Shown one piece after another: positions 12,134 to 24,350 of a stretch of DNA of 64,000 nucleotides. Source of the DNA: Nepenthes gracilis (Eukaryota; Streptophyta; Magnoliopsida; Caryophyllales; Nepenthaceae); assembly GCA_033239525.1 (NCBI GenBank), contig BSYO01000019.1:8166592-8230591 (forward strand). The letters run 5' to 3'. Each line of letters starts with the position of its first letter. The first letter of the stretch is position 1. The translations under genes were made by a program, and so were the position numbers. The notes under the pieces were generated by a model. That model was not told where the DNA came from. It was given only the letters and a program-made list of their open reading frames with translations, and did not search any database.

Positions 12134-13737
12134 TGTGACAGATGGTATTTTTTTGTCGAAAATTCGATAGAATTTTGTCTGTAATACGGATATCCACCAA
12201 TACAAAACATGTATAATTATTTGTATAAAATAAAATACATCCAATAATCTCAACAATCGACATTATTCAACAACACAATAAATCACGCAAGATCCAATTG
12301 CCACGTATAAATCGTAGCTTTAATACTGTGTATCTAAATACAACATTAGCCAAAGAGAGATGCCGCTAGATACCTAATACAAACTACAATAATCTGCGAA
12401 AGTATAATAAATCCAATTACGGTGAAATTTAAACTATTAGATCATCAATCTCATTACAATATACATCAATGAGTCCAATTGAAATATAAATATATATATT
12501 TCTCATGACATAAATAAAATTATAATTTCTAAATTTTTGACTTGATCTTTCAAATCCAAGCTTAGTCAACTCTCAATCTCTATGTTGTCCCATCGGGTAT
12601 ATCAGACATGTACTAAATTGGAGATAAGTAGATATAATGGTGAGTTAAAAACTCAACAAGTGTATTATAATCAAGACAGTAAGCAATATAAGTAATATAA
12701 AGTAGGATAGGGATATGCAAGTATAGTGAGGATGCGTAAATATAAGACGTGATAAATTATGCTTTTGGAACACAATTAACATTTTACTTTTTATCATTCT
12801 TCTATTTGGAATGTAAATTATGCATGATTACTTATATTTGTAGACTAGAACAAGTAAACCTTACTAACTAAAAGTGCAGAAGAACGAGGAGAGGATTTTG
12901 TTATTTCACATGATCTAAGGCCGTGAGCTCTTATTATCGACCCAGAGGTGGGACCATCCATATAATGCCTGTAGACAGGCCGAACACCACGTGGATAGCA
13001 GTATATCTATCATCCGGTATATAGGGCCAATAAAATACTACCCTAACCTCCCAGCGGTTTAGAGGCAATCATCATCATTCTATAGTAATATCTTAAGGCT
13101 TGATAACAATATTACCCGCTAAATACGTGGTCAGGATAATCCTCAAGTTTCTATTGTAATACTAATGGCAGGCTAAGGGGTATTACTCCATAACACAAAT
13201 CCGTAATCCTAGTTTCATGATTTCTTATTCATTTGAGGGAAGATCTACCAAATTTTTACAATTTTTTCCATCCGGGAGAACAATTTGATTATATAACAAA
13301 TTGTAAATTTTTTTTCAAATACTTGTACGATTTTTATCTTCTTTTCGGATTTAAATCTTCTCATGACTTGTTTGGCATATACGAATATCATAAACATAGG
13401 AAAGAATAGATATTCTTATCACTGAGAGGCAATTATAATTTTAGAGGCCTCTAGATTATATTTCTTTTGCAATTAATTAATGAACATGATTCTAGAATAA
13501 CAATTAAACATATGCAAATGTATATACAACTTAATTAACAATTAGACAATGTGAAATTTATGCAAAATTTACCGAATGGGATCTGATGAACTATTACCGC
13601 ACGTGAACAGTGCCCAGTTGTGCATATCGAACGATTCTCAAAAATTCGGGCAACCAATGGGTAAATTACCAAATCCAAGTCATGGGTAATTATAATCTCA
13701 ATTTAATTTATGCGTAAAACTCAAAATATATGCTCGT
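12134..13737 (-). repeat. Truncated LTR copy of the 9312 family
   Basis: Starts TGTGACAGATGG and is related to the solo LTR at 9312 through blocks such as the AGAGATG region (about 12355), the GGCCGTGAGCTC region (about 12920) and the AATGGGTAAATTACC block (about 13661). It is closest to the copy at 17766. It stops abruptly at 13737 where the Tat-type LTR starts, so its inner half is missing. Confidence 0.75.
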
Positions 13738-14801
13738 TGCATCCTCAGATCCTGATTTCTGTACGGAAAAGGATCTGAATGCAGAACAACACAAAGATTG
13801 AGTTTGTAAGTAGAAGGGAAATAGAGAGAATGACACGCAGTGTTTTTACGTGGAAATCTTCTGTTGAATGAAAAGAAAAAATCACGATATTTTGAGTCTT
13901 AAAATGCTTCTACTATCCAAGTATTTGAGTACAAATGGGGAGAATAAAGTGTACGGTGAATCCTAAGGATCACTCTTATAAACATAAGTGTTCTCCTCGT
14001 TAAAAGTGTAAGTGGCCTGCTCTCTATGGAAGTAAACGCAAGTAAAGTAAATTCAGGGATCCCTTGTTAGGTGCAAATGAAGGTTTATATAGTGGTTGAA
14101 TTTTTCTACATGGAGTAACCATGCGGGGGTGGCGTGTGCAGGGAAGCTTGCTACCAACTCTACAAATCTCTTTTACTGTGTCAGAAAGGTTGCGTGCATG
14201 TGGGCCTGCACTCTAAGATGTCACTTCTGCAGTGATCACGCCTACTTTGTAGGCCATCATTCCCCTTGGAGATTGCGTGTTACAGAGACCAGCGTGCCTT
14301 TGTGTACGTTATCCCTTTGAGCTGGCATCCTCGGCCATCCTGAGCTTCATTTTTGTACTCGTGCCATTGGAGAGTTTTTAAAGTCCGTGTCCTTGATGAA
14401 GGCTTTGGTCTTCATCATGTCCACGGAATTTTAGCGGCAAATGTCCTTGTCCTCATCTTCATTGAGGTCTTTGGTCTTTATCATATCCGTGAACGTTTGG
14501 CGACAAACGTCCTTGGGCTCCCACTAAGGACTTGTGTAGCATTGAGTCTTTGGGCTCTTAAAGCCTTATCCTTTGCGCCATGTCCTCGGGATTTTATTAG
14601 AGTCATTGGGTTTCCAAAGCTAAGTCATCCTTTCGAACCATTTCAGTTCCCTGGGTTTCTTGAGCCGTGAATCTAAGTCCTCGAGCCTTTTGGGCTAATT
14701 TAGCCTCTTGGGCCAAATCAGCCTTGTGGCCCTCTTGGGACACGGGCCCAATTCTCAAAAATAGGTTCCTTTATTGGGCCTTGGGTATCCACTACTCATC
14801 A
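13738..14801 (-). repeat. 3' LTR of truncated Tat-type element
   Basis: About 1.06 kb, from TGCATCCTCAG to CTACTCATCA, followed by CTAGCCCCACATG. On the - strand that is a purine-rich GTGGGGCTAG tract immediately before the TG of the LTR. The same CTAG/CAAG-TGATG junction occurs at 35478 and 42324. The length matches the two other Tat LTRs here. Confidence 0.75.
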
Positions 14802-15360
14802 CTAGCCCCACATGCCAAGAAGTTTGTACGACTCGACATCAATCTGATCTTCCAGAACGTCCTTTTTTGTCCTCGACTTTGCGCTTCAACTTCCAAGAGC
14901 AAACTTTCCAAATGTCCTTGGACCTTTTCTAAAGGACTCAGCCAAAGTCTTTCTAATGATGTGATCATAGCCTGATGACTAAGAAAATCATCCAAGGACA
15001 TTGCTGGAACCAATAATCTGCATGGGTGTTGTCTGCCGATTTTTGTCTCTGGTCTGAGGTGCTATGCTACGTTGCCATTTGGCGCATTAAAAACGCACAA
15101 TCATGGCGCATTAAATGCAAATTAATGCGGAATTGAGAATGGAAATGCCATCATTGCCAGCGTCCAGTGGGGAGCTGACACATGACAAGGTATTTAATGA
15201 GGCGCGCCTTTTGAATTTGCTGGCCGTTTAAGTCTTCTTTTCCTTTGCCATTTTCATTCGTGCCTTAAAAATTTTTAAAAGCTTGAAGTTTCCTTCTGCG
15301 ACTCCCACGCTTTCTTTGGCGATTTCTTCCTCCTCCTCCTTTGATTTTTTAGACATCCCA

Positions 15361-17338
15361 ATGACTCATGGCATGAAAGACCTTACTTCATTGCTGACTC
15401 TGGCCAATCTCGAAGCCATTCGGGCGCAGTATAGGTTCCAAGCTTGATCGGTATGGTGGTTCTTGACGTCCACGAGAGGGCCTGCAGTCCTCTTGGCGAT
15501 TTTACTACAATCTATGAAGTCTACATTAAAGGTGGTCTTCGATATCTCATGCCCTTGGAGTTCTTCGAGTTGATGAGGGACCTCTAAGTTCCTATAGCCA
15601 GACTCAACCCAACGCTGTGAGGTATTTGGTCTCACTTTGCATCTTTGCTCGTTGCCACCACAAGATCTTTGATGTTGTGGCCTTGAAGGTCGTTCTAAGA
15701 TTTACCCAGGGCTAGGATTGGATCGTAATCACTCTTTGCCTTGGGTTTCTTGCCATCAGTAGTGAAAACCCTGATTCCACTAAGCGATGGAAGGACAAAT
15801 TCTTTTTCCTTGGAGTTCAAAAAAATTGGGCTATCCCTAATGATTGGGGTAACGTGGAGTCTAAGTTTGGCAATGACGTCACGCCCAAGGAAAGGGTTGT
15901 TGTGAAAGACTTTACGGACTTGCTGTTGGCTAACCTTAGTTCTTTTAATGAGAACAAGAAGAATAGGTGGCTAAGGTCCGTAGTCCATGGTGAAGGCCAA
16001 GTGAGAGCCTCAGTCTAGGACTCTAACGCCCCTTTTTCTTCCTCGAAAAAGAAGAAGAAAATGAAGAAGAAAAGCAAAGCTTTGAGGATTGAGAAACCGT
16101 CCAAGCGGCCAAAGAAGAGCCATCGAACAGAGACTTTAGAGCATCCTACCATGATCGTTGAGTATCCTTCCTCTTTTGGTGACGACGAGGCCATGTTTAA
16201 GAGGCTGGTAAGGAAGAAGGGGCCCATCCGAGAAGCTAAAGGCACCGGGCCATCAATTGTCGTTGAGCCTGTGGAGTAGCTCTCCGAGGATGTAAGCTTG
16301 TCCACGGAACTACCTGTTGCCCCTCCTCCTCTTGATGAGCCAGTGCCTGACATTTCCTCTGTTTTCACTGGAGAGGTCTCGGATTGGATTGACAATCCAT
16401 CCGAGGATATTACCGAGGATCAGGTAGAGGAGGAGATTGAGGCGACTCAGGCCGAGGATACAGTGATGATGATCATTATGACAATCATTGAAGCTGAGGA
16501 AAGCTAAGCCACGGAGTTGCCCGCCGCTGAGACTGTTGAGCTCCCTTGCAATCCAAATATTCAATCCAATTGAGCTCCCATCCGAGGTCCGTGAGGAGGT
16601 CACGGTCGAGGACATCACCAAGACTTAATGTGCTGTTGAAGCGGAGACTAGGGTCGCAGATCACTCTGAGGCGGTTGAGCCCCCAATCTTTGATTTTGGT
16701 GAAGTTGCCCAGGTAGTTGAGGACAGGGTTGAGGTTTCTATGGCGCAAGAGGCACCTGCGAAATGCCAGCCGGATCTGAAGCCTTTGGAGGAGACAGTCC
16801 AGCGGAGAGCTCCTTTTTCTCTGAGGTATATATCTGTTTCTCCTTAGGTTCTTTTGCTTTATGGACGACACTTTAATGACTAACCCTTATCTTGCAGCTT
16901 CGTGAGCTGGTCAGCCAATTTACTTCAATTATTGATCAGGCCGCCCAGTCTCTCGTGGGGTTGGAGACCCTTAAGGCTATTGAGGAGCGGAATAAGTGCT
17001 TGGAGCTTTAACTTACTGAGGCAAGAGTAAAATCGCCTCTCTCAAGGATTCACTGAAGGCCGAGCGGTAGCGGTACATTTCCCTTAGGGGCAAGAATGAT
17101 TGAGTGGAAGCCTAGCTCAGGACTTCCATATGGCTAAGGATCTTAAGTCCTTGCTGGAGCGGAAGTACTAGATGGCATTGCACTGTGTCGCCGTGTAATG
17201 AAGATATTGGTGCCCTAGTTTCCACTTTTCCCGCTTTGTTCGAGGAATGCTGGTGCTAACAGCCAAGCAAATTTCATTGTCTGCCCGGAGGAGGACGAGA
17301 TCTTAGACCTTTTTGTGCCTGGTCCCTCTAGGCCTTAG
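15361..17338 (+). pseudogene. Tat antisense ORF (aORF), spliced type
   Basis: Lies opposite to the expected gag-pol strand, near the 3' LTR, as in the antisense ORFs reported for Tat-lineage elements. It starts ATGACTCATGGC and reads MTHGMKDLTSLLTLANL, the style of the plant 'putative gypsy type transposon' N-terminus (PF04195-like). A lysine-rich basic stretch (about 16040-16110) and a long acidic region (about 16150-16500) follow. A predicted 72-nt intron at 16826-16897 (GAG|GTATAT to TTGCAG|CTT) precedes a heptad-rich exon beginning LRELVSQFTSIIDQAAQS. The frame ends with DLFVPGPSRP and TAG. Several stops and frameshifts show it is dead. A GTTTAAG box at 15226 is the nearest TATA-like element. 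Function of aORF proteins is unknown. Confidence 0.65.
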
Positions 17339-17765
17339 TGTATCATTGTACACATGTTTTTGCTTTCTTTTTTCATTATACATAATATATACGTATCAAT
17401 GAAAGTTGTTCTTTTATTATGCAACTCTTCTTCTTTATCTATACTTATAGTTCTTTCTAAGACTTTGGCTTTTAGGAAGTTTTATCCTTTATGAGAAAAA
17501 TGTCCGAACCTTTTGACCATTTTTGGTGAAGATACTACTGTTTGGGTCTTTACATGCTTGCTGTTCTTTAAGACCCCCTAAGTTTTTAAGTTTAGCATAT
17601 TGCAAGTTGCTTAGCATCATTGCTAAGTTTTTGACCATTTTTGGTCAAGATACTCTTAATGGACCATTCATGGGCGTTCGGATTTAACCGAGTTTTTACT
17701 ATGATTTTTTAATGGGTCGCTTGAATTTAGTCTAGTTTTTAGTACGACCTCTTAATGGGCTGCTC

Positions 17766-19430
17766 GGACCAGGATCAGTAAACCTTACTAGCTAAAGGTA
17801 TGGGAGAACGATGAGATGATCATGATATTCTACATGAGCTAAGGCCGTGAGCTCTTATTTTTGACCCAGATGAGGGGCCATCCATATAATGCATGTAGAC
17901 AAGCTGAATACCATGTGGCATAGCGATATATCTATCGCTTGGTATATAGGGCTAACAAAATGCTACCCTAACCTCCCGTGGTCCAAAGGCAGTCATCGTC
18001 CTTTTATAGTAATATCCTTAGGCTTGTCAAAAGTATTACCCGTTATAATATGCAATTAGAATAATTTTCGAGTCTCTACTATAATAGTAATGGTAGGCCA
18101 ATGGGTATTACCTTCGTAACACAAATCCGTGATCCTAATTTTATGTTTTCTTATTTATTTGAGGGAAGATCCACTAAACTTTCACAATTTACTCCATCCA
18201 AGAAAATAATTCAATCATATAATAAATTATAAATTTTTCTCCAAATACTTGTACGATTTTTATCTTTTTTTCGGATTTAAACCTTTTCATGACTAGTTTG
18301 GCATATACGAAATATCATAAATATAGAAAAGAATAGAGATTATCACCACCAAGAGGCAATTATAATTTTAGAAACTCGGATCACATTTCCTTCACAATTG
18401 ATTAATGAATATAATTCCGGAATAACAATTAAATATATACAAATGTATATGCAGCTTAATTAATAATTAGACAATATGAAATTTATGCAAAATTTACCGA
18501 ATAGGCTCTGATGAATAGTAACCGCACGTGAATTGTGCCCGGTTGTGTATATCGGATGATTCCCAAAAATTCAGACATCCAATGGGTAAATTACCAAATT
18601 CAAGTTATGGATAATTATAATCTCAATTCAATTTATACATAAAATACAAAATATGTGCTTAAAGGAGGTTCGGGCGCGGTTCTAGGTTTTGCAAATGAAA
18701 ATTCACATAAAACTACCAAATCGGGTATCTAATTGATAATTAACATATATAGGATATGGGTAATGATATTCTAATCCCAATTTATATAAAAGTCCCAAAA
18801 ATCGGAGCCCAAAACTACTCGGGCACGGAGTTAGAGTTTTGCAAATGAAAGTCCACATAAAATTATCAAATCGGATATTAATCGATAAATTAATTTACAT
18901 AGAATATGGATAATGATTTCATAATCCCAAATTAGGCAAAAACCCTAAACATTCGTGGGTAAAAGGGAACGGGCACAGATGAATAGTAATAGCGGGGTTA
19001 GGGTTTCAGAAATTTTTTCAAACACCACGCAAAACTCACAAATTGAACATGAAATTTATATATATACATGCATGCATTGTGGGTAACATGAAATATAAAT
19101 TTAATCGGGTATTAGAACGATAATACCTGACAAAAACTGAAATAAAAGTGCAAGAAAACGAATGTGCATTGTATGGATGCACTTGCTTTAACCCATTCTA
19201 CGATTTCTCCAACTATTTCGAAGTCGGAATCGAAACCAAGAACCTTCGTTTTCCCATCTCTCTCCCTTCCCTTCCTCTCTCTCTACCCGAAGCCGCTACT
19301 GATTTTACCCGTATCCCTTTCCCCTCGTTTCTATGTTATATATTATTATTATTACTATTATTATCATCATTATTATATATATATTTTTAATTATTTACAT
19401 TTTTAAACCCAAATTAATACTCGGGCGGCA
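17766..19430 (-). repeat. Second truncated LTR copy of the 9312 family
   Basis: Closely parallels 12860-13737 through the blocks AAACCTTACTA, AAGGCCGTGAGCTCTTATT, TAACACAAATCCGTGATCCTA and CCAATGGGTAAATTACCAAAT, then continues to about 19430 where the other copy is cut. It lacks the first 700 or so bases of the family. The right part includes a CT-rich block (19253-19285) and a gTGAATAGTAa site (18979) like those in the solo LTR. Confidence 0.7.
19336..19386. repeat. TTA/TCA trinucleotide microsatellite
   Basis: A run of TTA repeats with occasional CTA and TCA, passing into TATATAT. Low-complexity; the tyrosine-rich open frames over it are artefacts. Confidence 0.85.
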
Positions 19431-20223
19431 GTATGAACACACTTCAAGTACTGGCCCAACTAGTCCAAATATCCTCCAAATATTTTATAATATTTAATTA
19501 ATTTTTATTACACCAAATTTATCTAAAATAATAATAAATGATCCCAATTAAATTGGATAAAAATTTAAAATATTACAAAAAATAAATATTTTTTAAAAAA
19601 TAGTTATTCTCGAAATAATTACATATTTAATAATTATATATGTTTTAAATATATAATTATTAAATATAATTATATATATTTTTAAATATTTAAAATTATT
19701 ATATATTTAAAATATTTTTTAAATATTTAATTATTGTATAATATATATTATATTTAAAATATTTTTTATAAATATTTAATTATTATTTTATTTCTAATAT
19801 ATAATTTATATATTTTATATGATATATATAATAATTATGTATTTATATATATTTGATATATATATAAATAAATGTATTTTTTCTATTTATATATAATTAT
19901 ATATTTATATGATGATAAAGAATAAATATGACTCAAGATAAACGCGGCTCATTTTATATATTATAATCTAATTTCGCATTTTCAAAAAAGCGATAACATA
20001 TTTAAACACATATGTAGGATTTGAAACCCTAACGGGGACCACCTCCCAGTAGTAGGCACTCTTTTGTAGAAAGGCCACAAGAGGGCGGGAAATTTGTATA
20101 AGAAAGGCGACAAAGTGGCCATAGCTATAAAGGTCATGGCTAGAAACTCCCCAAAGGCCATTTTTCTTACCCACTAAAGCCCTCATGCAAACTCAAGTTC
20201 TCAGAAGCTCTCTAACTCTCTTG
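19431..20223. other. AT-rich spacer and LTR-like U3/R segment
   Basis: 19560-19930 is almost pure A+T (ATATAT and AATATTT runs). 19960-20223 changes character: two imperfect copies of a GAAAGGCNACAA motif (about 20069 and 20102) and a TATAAAGG box (20124-20131), which looks like the promoter part of another LTR or element. No protein is recognised. Confidence 0.4.
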
Positions 20224-20228
20224 AGCAT

Positions 20229-22274
20229 TGTAACGGACTAGCCACATTCCACCGCCTGCGGCCGTCCGTCGATCAAAACCGATCATAAGCTCTGGTTAAA
20301 AAGGTGGACTCCAAATTTTTATTTTCTTTTATATATATATTACATTGCGTGCACAGGATCACGTAAGGCCCAACTTCGTGAGTTGGCGGCCAGGGGTCGT
20401 GGTGTCTCTCTTTTGACCGGCCAAGATGAGGTCGGACATGAAGGTCCCGAACAAACTGAGATGCCACTAGGAATCACAAATTTTTCAAACCACAACATTG
20501 TATAGAAGCATTCTAATATTCATTAATCTTTCACAATTTTCACAGTGGAAGTGTCCTACAAAATGTTTCCCAAAATAATCAAAGAGTACATCAATTTTGC
20601 TCAAGACATTCGCTTTCTTAATCTTGAGATGGCTAATGCCTTAGCTAGTCCATCGAACCTCAATCATTTTTGTCTGGCATAAACTCATCATCATCATCTG
20701 AAAAATAGGAAGTGTGAGCTAGAGAGCCCAGCAAGGTACTCATGTATAAATCATGCATAATCATGATCAAACAGAGACGAATGCAATAGAGGCGTATATG
20801 CATACGATTTTTCATATAAAACATGGCTGCAGTCCAAACAGATTCCAAAGTCATTTTTATGCAATTTGATTTCCAAAAACATGCTTCGAATTTCATTTAC
20901 TCTAATTTCTCACAATCATTTTTTAAAGTCCGTAGTCATGACCAATCAAAACGCTTTTAATGTAAAGATGATTAAGACCCTATCCATAGTCAAGACCCTC
21001 CAAAATGCTACATTTAAGGTCCGTAGTCATGACCAATCAAAACATTTAAGGTTTGCAACTCTCGACCATCATATCTCAATAACGATATTTAAGGAATGGA
21101 CACTTAGTTTCGCAAATCACATCAATGTAAATGTGCAATTAATCGGACACCATAAAATCTTTCGATAAGAAGATCCATTGTGTATGTACATCTTAAGGCG
21201 GGTTCAAAATCATATACTTCAAGCCGATTTCAAATCATAGAACTTATACGTCACTTTACAAAGTCGGTTTCAAAATGGTGCATAATACAAATGCGTTTGA
21301 TTAAGGCCGATTTCAAGATCAAGGAGCAAATCGATTTCAAATTACAATCAAGTGTCGGTTTCAAATCAAGGTCGGTTTTAAAATCAAATGCGGTTTGCAT
21401 CAAGTGCTTTGAAATCATTGCAAATGCGGTTTTAAAATACGAAAAGGCGCAAAGGCCAAATTATAATACATAAAATCACAGGTCATTTTAAAATACGAAA
21501 CTTTGAAATTATAAATACCCTTTCAAATTAACGACACTTTCGATTTTACCCAATTTCATATTATATTATAAGCCCTAAATAAATAAGTTCTCATCATTTA
21601 AATCATGCAATAATCAAATTTCATGTGTGCGAATATCATGAAATAATTGAACATCATTAGTTATACTTGTATTAAAAATATGAACTTAAAAATAGGGAAT
21701 ACACTTGCATTACAAACATGATATTAAAAAAAGTGAGTATTCTTGCCTGGATTGGATCTATGAATACTTACTTGGTTCTGGCTCGAAGTTCTTAGGGCCT
21801 TCACCAGGTCGATTGCCCAACTTCCTATCATAATTTTCAGGGCCATTACTTATAGACGTTGGGGTTGGTGGTAAGAACAAAACCACTTTCTCTAATAGTG
21901 CACTCCATGGTTACATCCATAAACATCAATTGGCTCAACTCTCATTTGGACTTTCTTCACGTTTTCCAACTGATGTTGACCATTTTTCTTCTTTCTATCG
22001 TCCTCAATACTCTATCCCAATCAATCGCGTTGACCGTTAAAACTCTTCCTCACCCCGGTCAATATGTATTATTTACTTTCTTATTATTTTTTTGTGTCTT
22101 GCCTTCTAGTCTTATAATTGCTCATTCATTACTTCCGGTCAACTGACGTTAACCGGATAAGTACCCTTCTCATTTTCGGTCAACTGGCGTTGACCGGATA
22201 AACTTTCTTTTACTCTAACATTATATTAATTTAATGACTGGGACTTTCTATGATTTAGAATTTGGGCCGTTATA
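20229..22274 (-). mobile_element. Solo LTR, 2.0 kb
   Basis: Begins TGTAACGGACTAG and ends GGGCCGTTATA, flanked by an exact 5-bp duplication AGCAT (20224-20228 and 22275-22279). The final CA has become TA. On the - strand it begins TATAACGGCCCAAATTC, like TGTAACGGCCC starts of other plant gypsy LTRs. No gag or pol lies inside. It contains a field of degenerate TTCAAA-type repeats (about 21180-21480) and two CCGGATAA-ended units near 22137-22202. Confidence 0.75.
21180..21480. repeat. Degenerate TCGGTTTCAAA repeat field
   Basis: Inside the solo LTR, a short motif close to (G)TCGGTTTCAAAxT recurs irregularly: 21197 (GGTTCAAAAT), 21223, 21264, 21308, 21334, 21353, 21371 and 21426. Spacing is 20-40 bp. 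Open frames over it are by-products of the repeat. Confidence 0.6.
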
Positions 22275-22279
22275 AGCAT

Positions 22280-22620
22280 CCTAATGCTTTCTCTCTCTGC
22301 TAAAATTCCTTTGCGAACTTATTACTTAGAGAAATTGCTCCTCACAAGTAACAATAATAAAACCACTTTCTCTACGAGTGCACTCTAACCTACATCCATA
22401 AACACACTCCCTGTATTTATTTATTTTTATGGGTTATAAATTTGAGTGTCGAGTATTTTTCGATCAATATTATATTTATTTTATATTATAGTTTATATGA
22501 AATTTGAAAAATCAATATTATATATTTTATATTATAGTTTATATGATAAAAATATATATTATATAATATATAATTATATTTTATATGATAAATATATATA
22601 TTATATTAAATATTAATTAA

Positions 22621-22654
<34 letters not shown>

Positions 22655-23575
22655 AGAAAAAAATATTTTTTTTTAAATAAGGGCAAAAAAATTATTATGA
22701 TAAATTATCATCTTATTTCTCATACTATTTTACAAAATAAATATTAAAATATTAATTTTTAATTTATTCTATTCTAACAACCAAATATAAAAATAATAAT
22801 TTTTAATTTTATTCTATTTTCTAAAAATAATTATTTTTTTTCTATTTAATTTTATTTTAACAATTAAACGTGTCATAGGTATTCGAATAATCCCAACCCA
22901 CTAGCCCACGATGACCCACTAAGTCCAGCGACTTTAAACGATGCCACTGCAACTTTAAACGGTGCCACTGAGCTCCCAAATCCATAATTGGACCAGAACT
23001 ACCTTAGTTCCTCCAACACTTAAACATCTTCCCATACGCTGCTGCTCATCTTAGCTAGACACGTCTATCCTAATTTATTAAATCCAAAAACTAAGACCAT
23101 AAAACCATAAATTTCTCACTAATGTATCTCACTGCTGAATGAAAGTCGAGAAATATTACTTTTATTCGAATTTTATTCAAAGGTTCATGCTCTGACAATA
23201 ATGCCACTCGGAAGCCAAAATTTGTAGTTTGAGGAAAACAAAATGCTGTTGCCCAATGATTTATGCGTCAACTTGTTAACAAAAATTATCAAATCAATGT
23301 TAAATTAATTATAAAGCACTAGCAAGGAATCATACTTTTACTACAGGACTTTTAAATAGAGAGAATTTTGAAAGCTAATTGTTATCATTTTAGTGGGAGA
23401 TAGACCGAATATATTATTGATGGAGGGTTAATGTTTCTTTTAGGTTGTAACCTATAATTTTTAGTAGTTTTTATTTTTAAATATTTGCACGATATATTAA
23501 TGAGTTGATAGTTATTCAAATTGAAGAATATTGAAATTATGATTAATCTTAAATGATTTTAAATTTTGAGATTTT
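22280..23575. other. AT-rich DNA with small repeats
   Basis: 22330-22411 repeats about 80 bp that also occur at 21850-21935 inside the neighbouring solo LTR. 22440-22870 is AT-rich with TATAT runs (22620-22655). A tandem pair of ACTTTAAACGRTGCCACTG occurs at 22930-22967. No gene is seen. Confidence 0.45.
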
Positions 23576-24350
23576 TTACATGAACAGTTTAAGCCTCGTT
23601 TGATAGTTATAGCTCAGGTCACTACAAATAGCACTCTTTCTCACTATAATATCTAGAATTTGATTTGATCTCCCTCTTGAATTACCATCTCCTTTTTCAT
23701 AAATCATTCCTCCACTAAGATCTAACATAGTAAGAATTTTTCTCCCAATGAAAGAGCTTTTAATTTTTATCAACTTTTTTGTTTCAAGTAATAAGATAGT
23801 CACTTTAACTAATTTCAAAATCCGTTTACCCACCAATAATGTTTGTATAAAAGGCCTATAAGACTTAGGTAATGAGTTTAATAATAACAATGATCTTTCT
23901 TCTTTTCTTCTTTAAAATCATTCGCAATAATGTTTAAAAATTTGAGATAACTATTTATTGAACTTATTTAGGTGGTCATGGAAATCATAACTTCTTCCAT
24001 TATTAAAAAATATGGATTCATCTTCAGATAATTTGTTGGGCATTGTCTTTGATGCATAAATATTTTCCAACTTGGTCCACAAATTTTGCGATATAATTTC
24101 TTTCAGCACACCGTTAGAGCAACATATAACATCATTGTGTTTGTAATTTTCCTTTGAATCACTTGTCAATCTTTCTCATCCATTCTTTCGAATTTTTCAT
24201 TCTCTAACACCTAACAAGATCTTGCTGAATTAAAAGGTCTTAAATCATACATTGCCACAAAGAAAAATTGATTTTTCCATCAAATAAAAGAACTTTGAAT
24301 TCAGATATACCTTCTAATATAATGATCACCATTGTGTGCACCAAATTTAA
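23576..24350 (-). pseudogene. copia gag fragment
   Basis: Gag relic of a Ty1-copia element on the - strand. From right to left it reads NFSLWQCMI near 24255, LWTKLENIYASKTMPNKL near 24060, DFHDHLNKFNK near 23960 and LLLNSLPKSYRPFIQTLL near 23880-23830, the usual gag order (the LWxKLExxY and LLxSLPxSY blocks). The region after the basic RGRS stretch is out of frame. No pol follows, so only the 5' part of the element remains. It is a different copy from the gag at 61158-61921. Confidence 0.75.

Larger units (their letters stand above)
13738..17765 (-). mobile_element. Truncated Tat-type gypsy element
   Basis: One LTR (13738-14801) followed by an antisense ORF (15361-17338), the same order as the left ends of the Tat elements at 34480 and 41328. 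No gag, pol or second LTR follows: the copy breaks at about 17765, where an LTR fragment of another family begins. By comparison with those elements gag-pol would have been on the - strand, making the LTR present here the 3' LTR. The 17339-17765 part holds two copies of TTTTTGACCATTTTTGGT (about 17508 and 17627) and no coding frame. Confidence 0.75.

Noticed and set aside
19148..19406. Tyrosine-rich and proline/leucine-rich open frames of 80 codons
   Set aside because: Produced by a CT-rich stretch and a TTA microsatellite.
12134..19430. The two truncated 9312-family LTRs as an LTR pair of one element enclosing the Tat fragment
   Set aside because: They are truncated on opposite sides and overlap in the part they represent, and the DNA between has its own LTR and antisense ORF of a different family. 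No shared target duplication was found.
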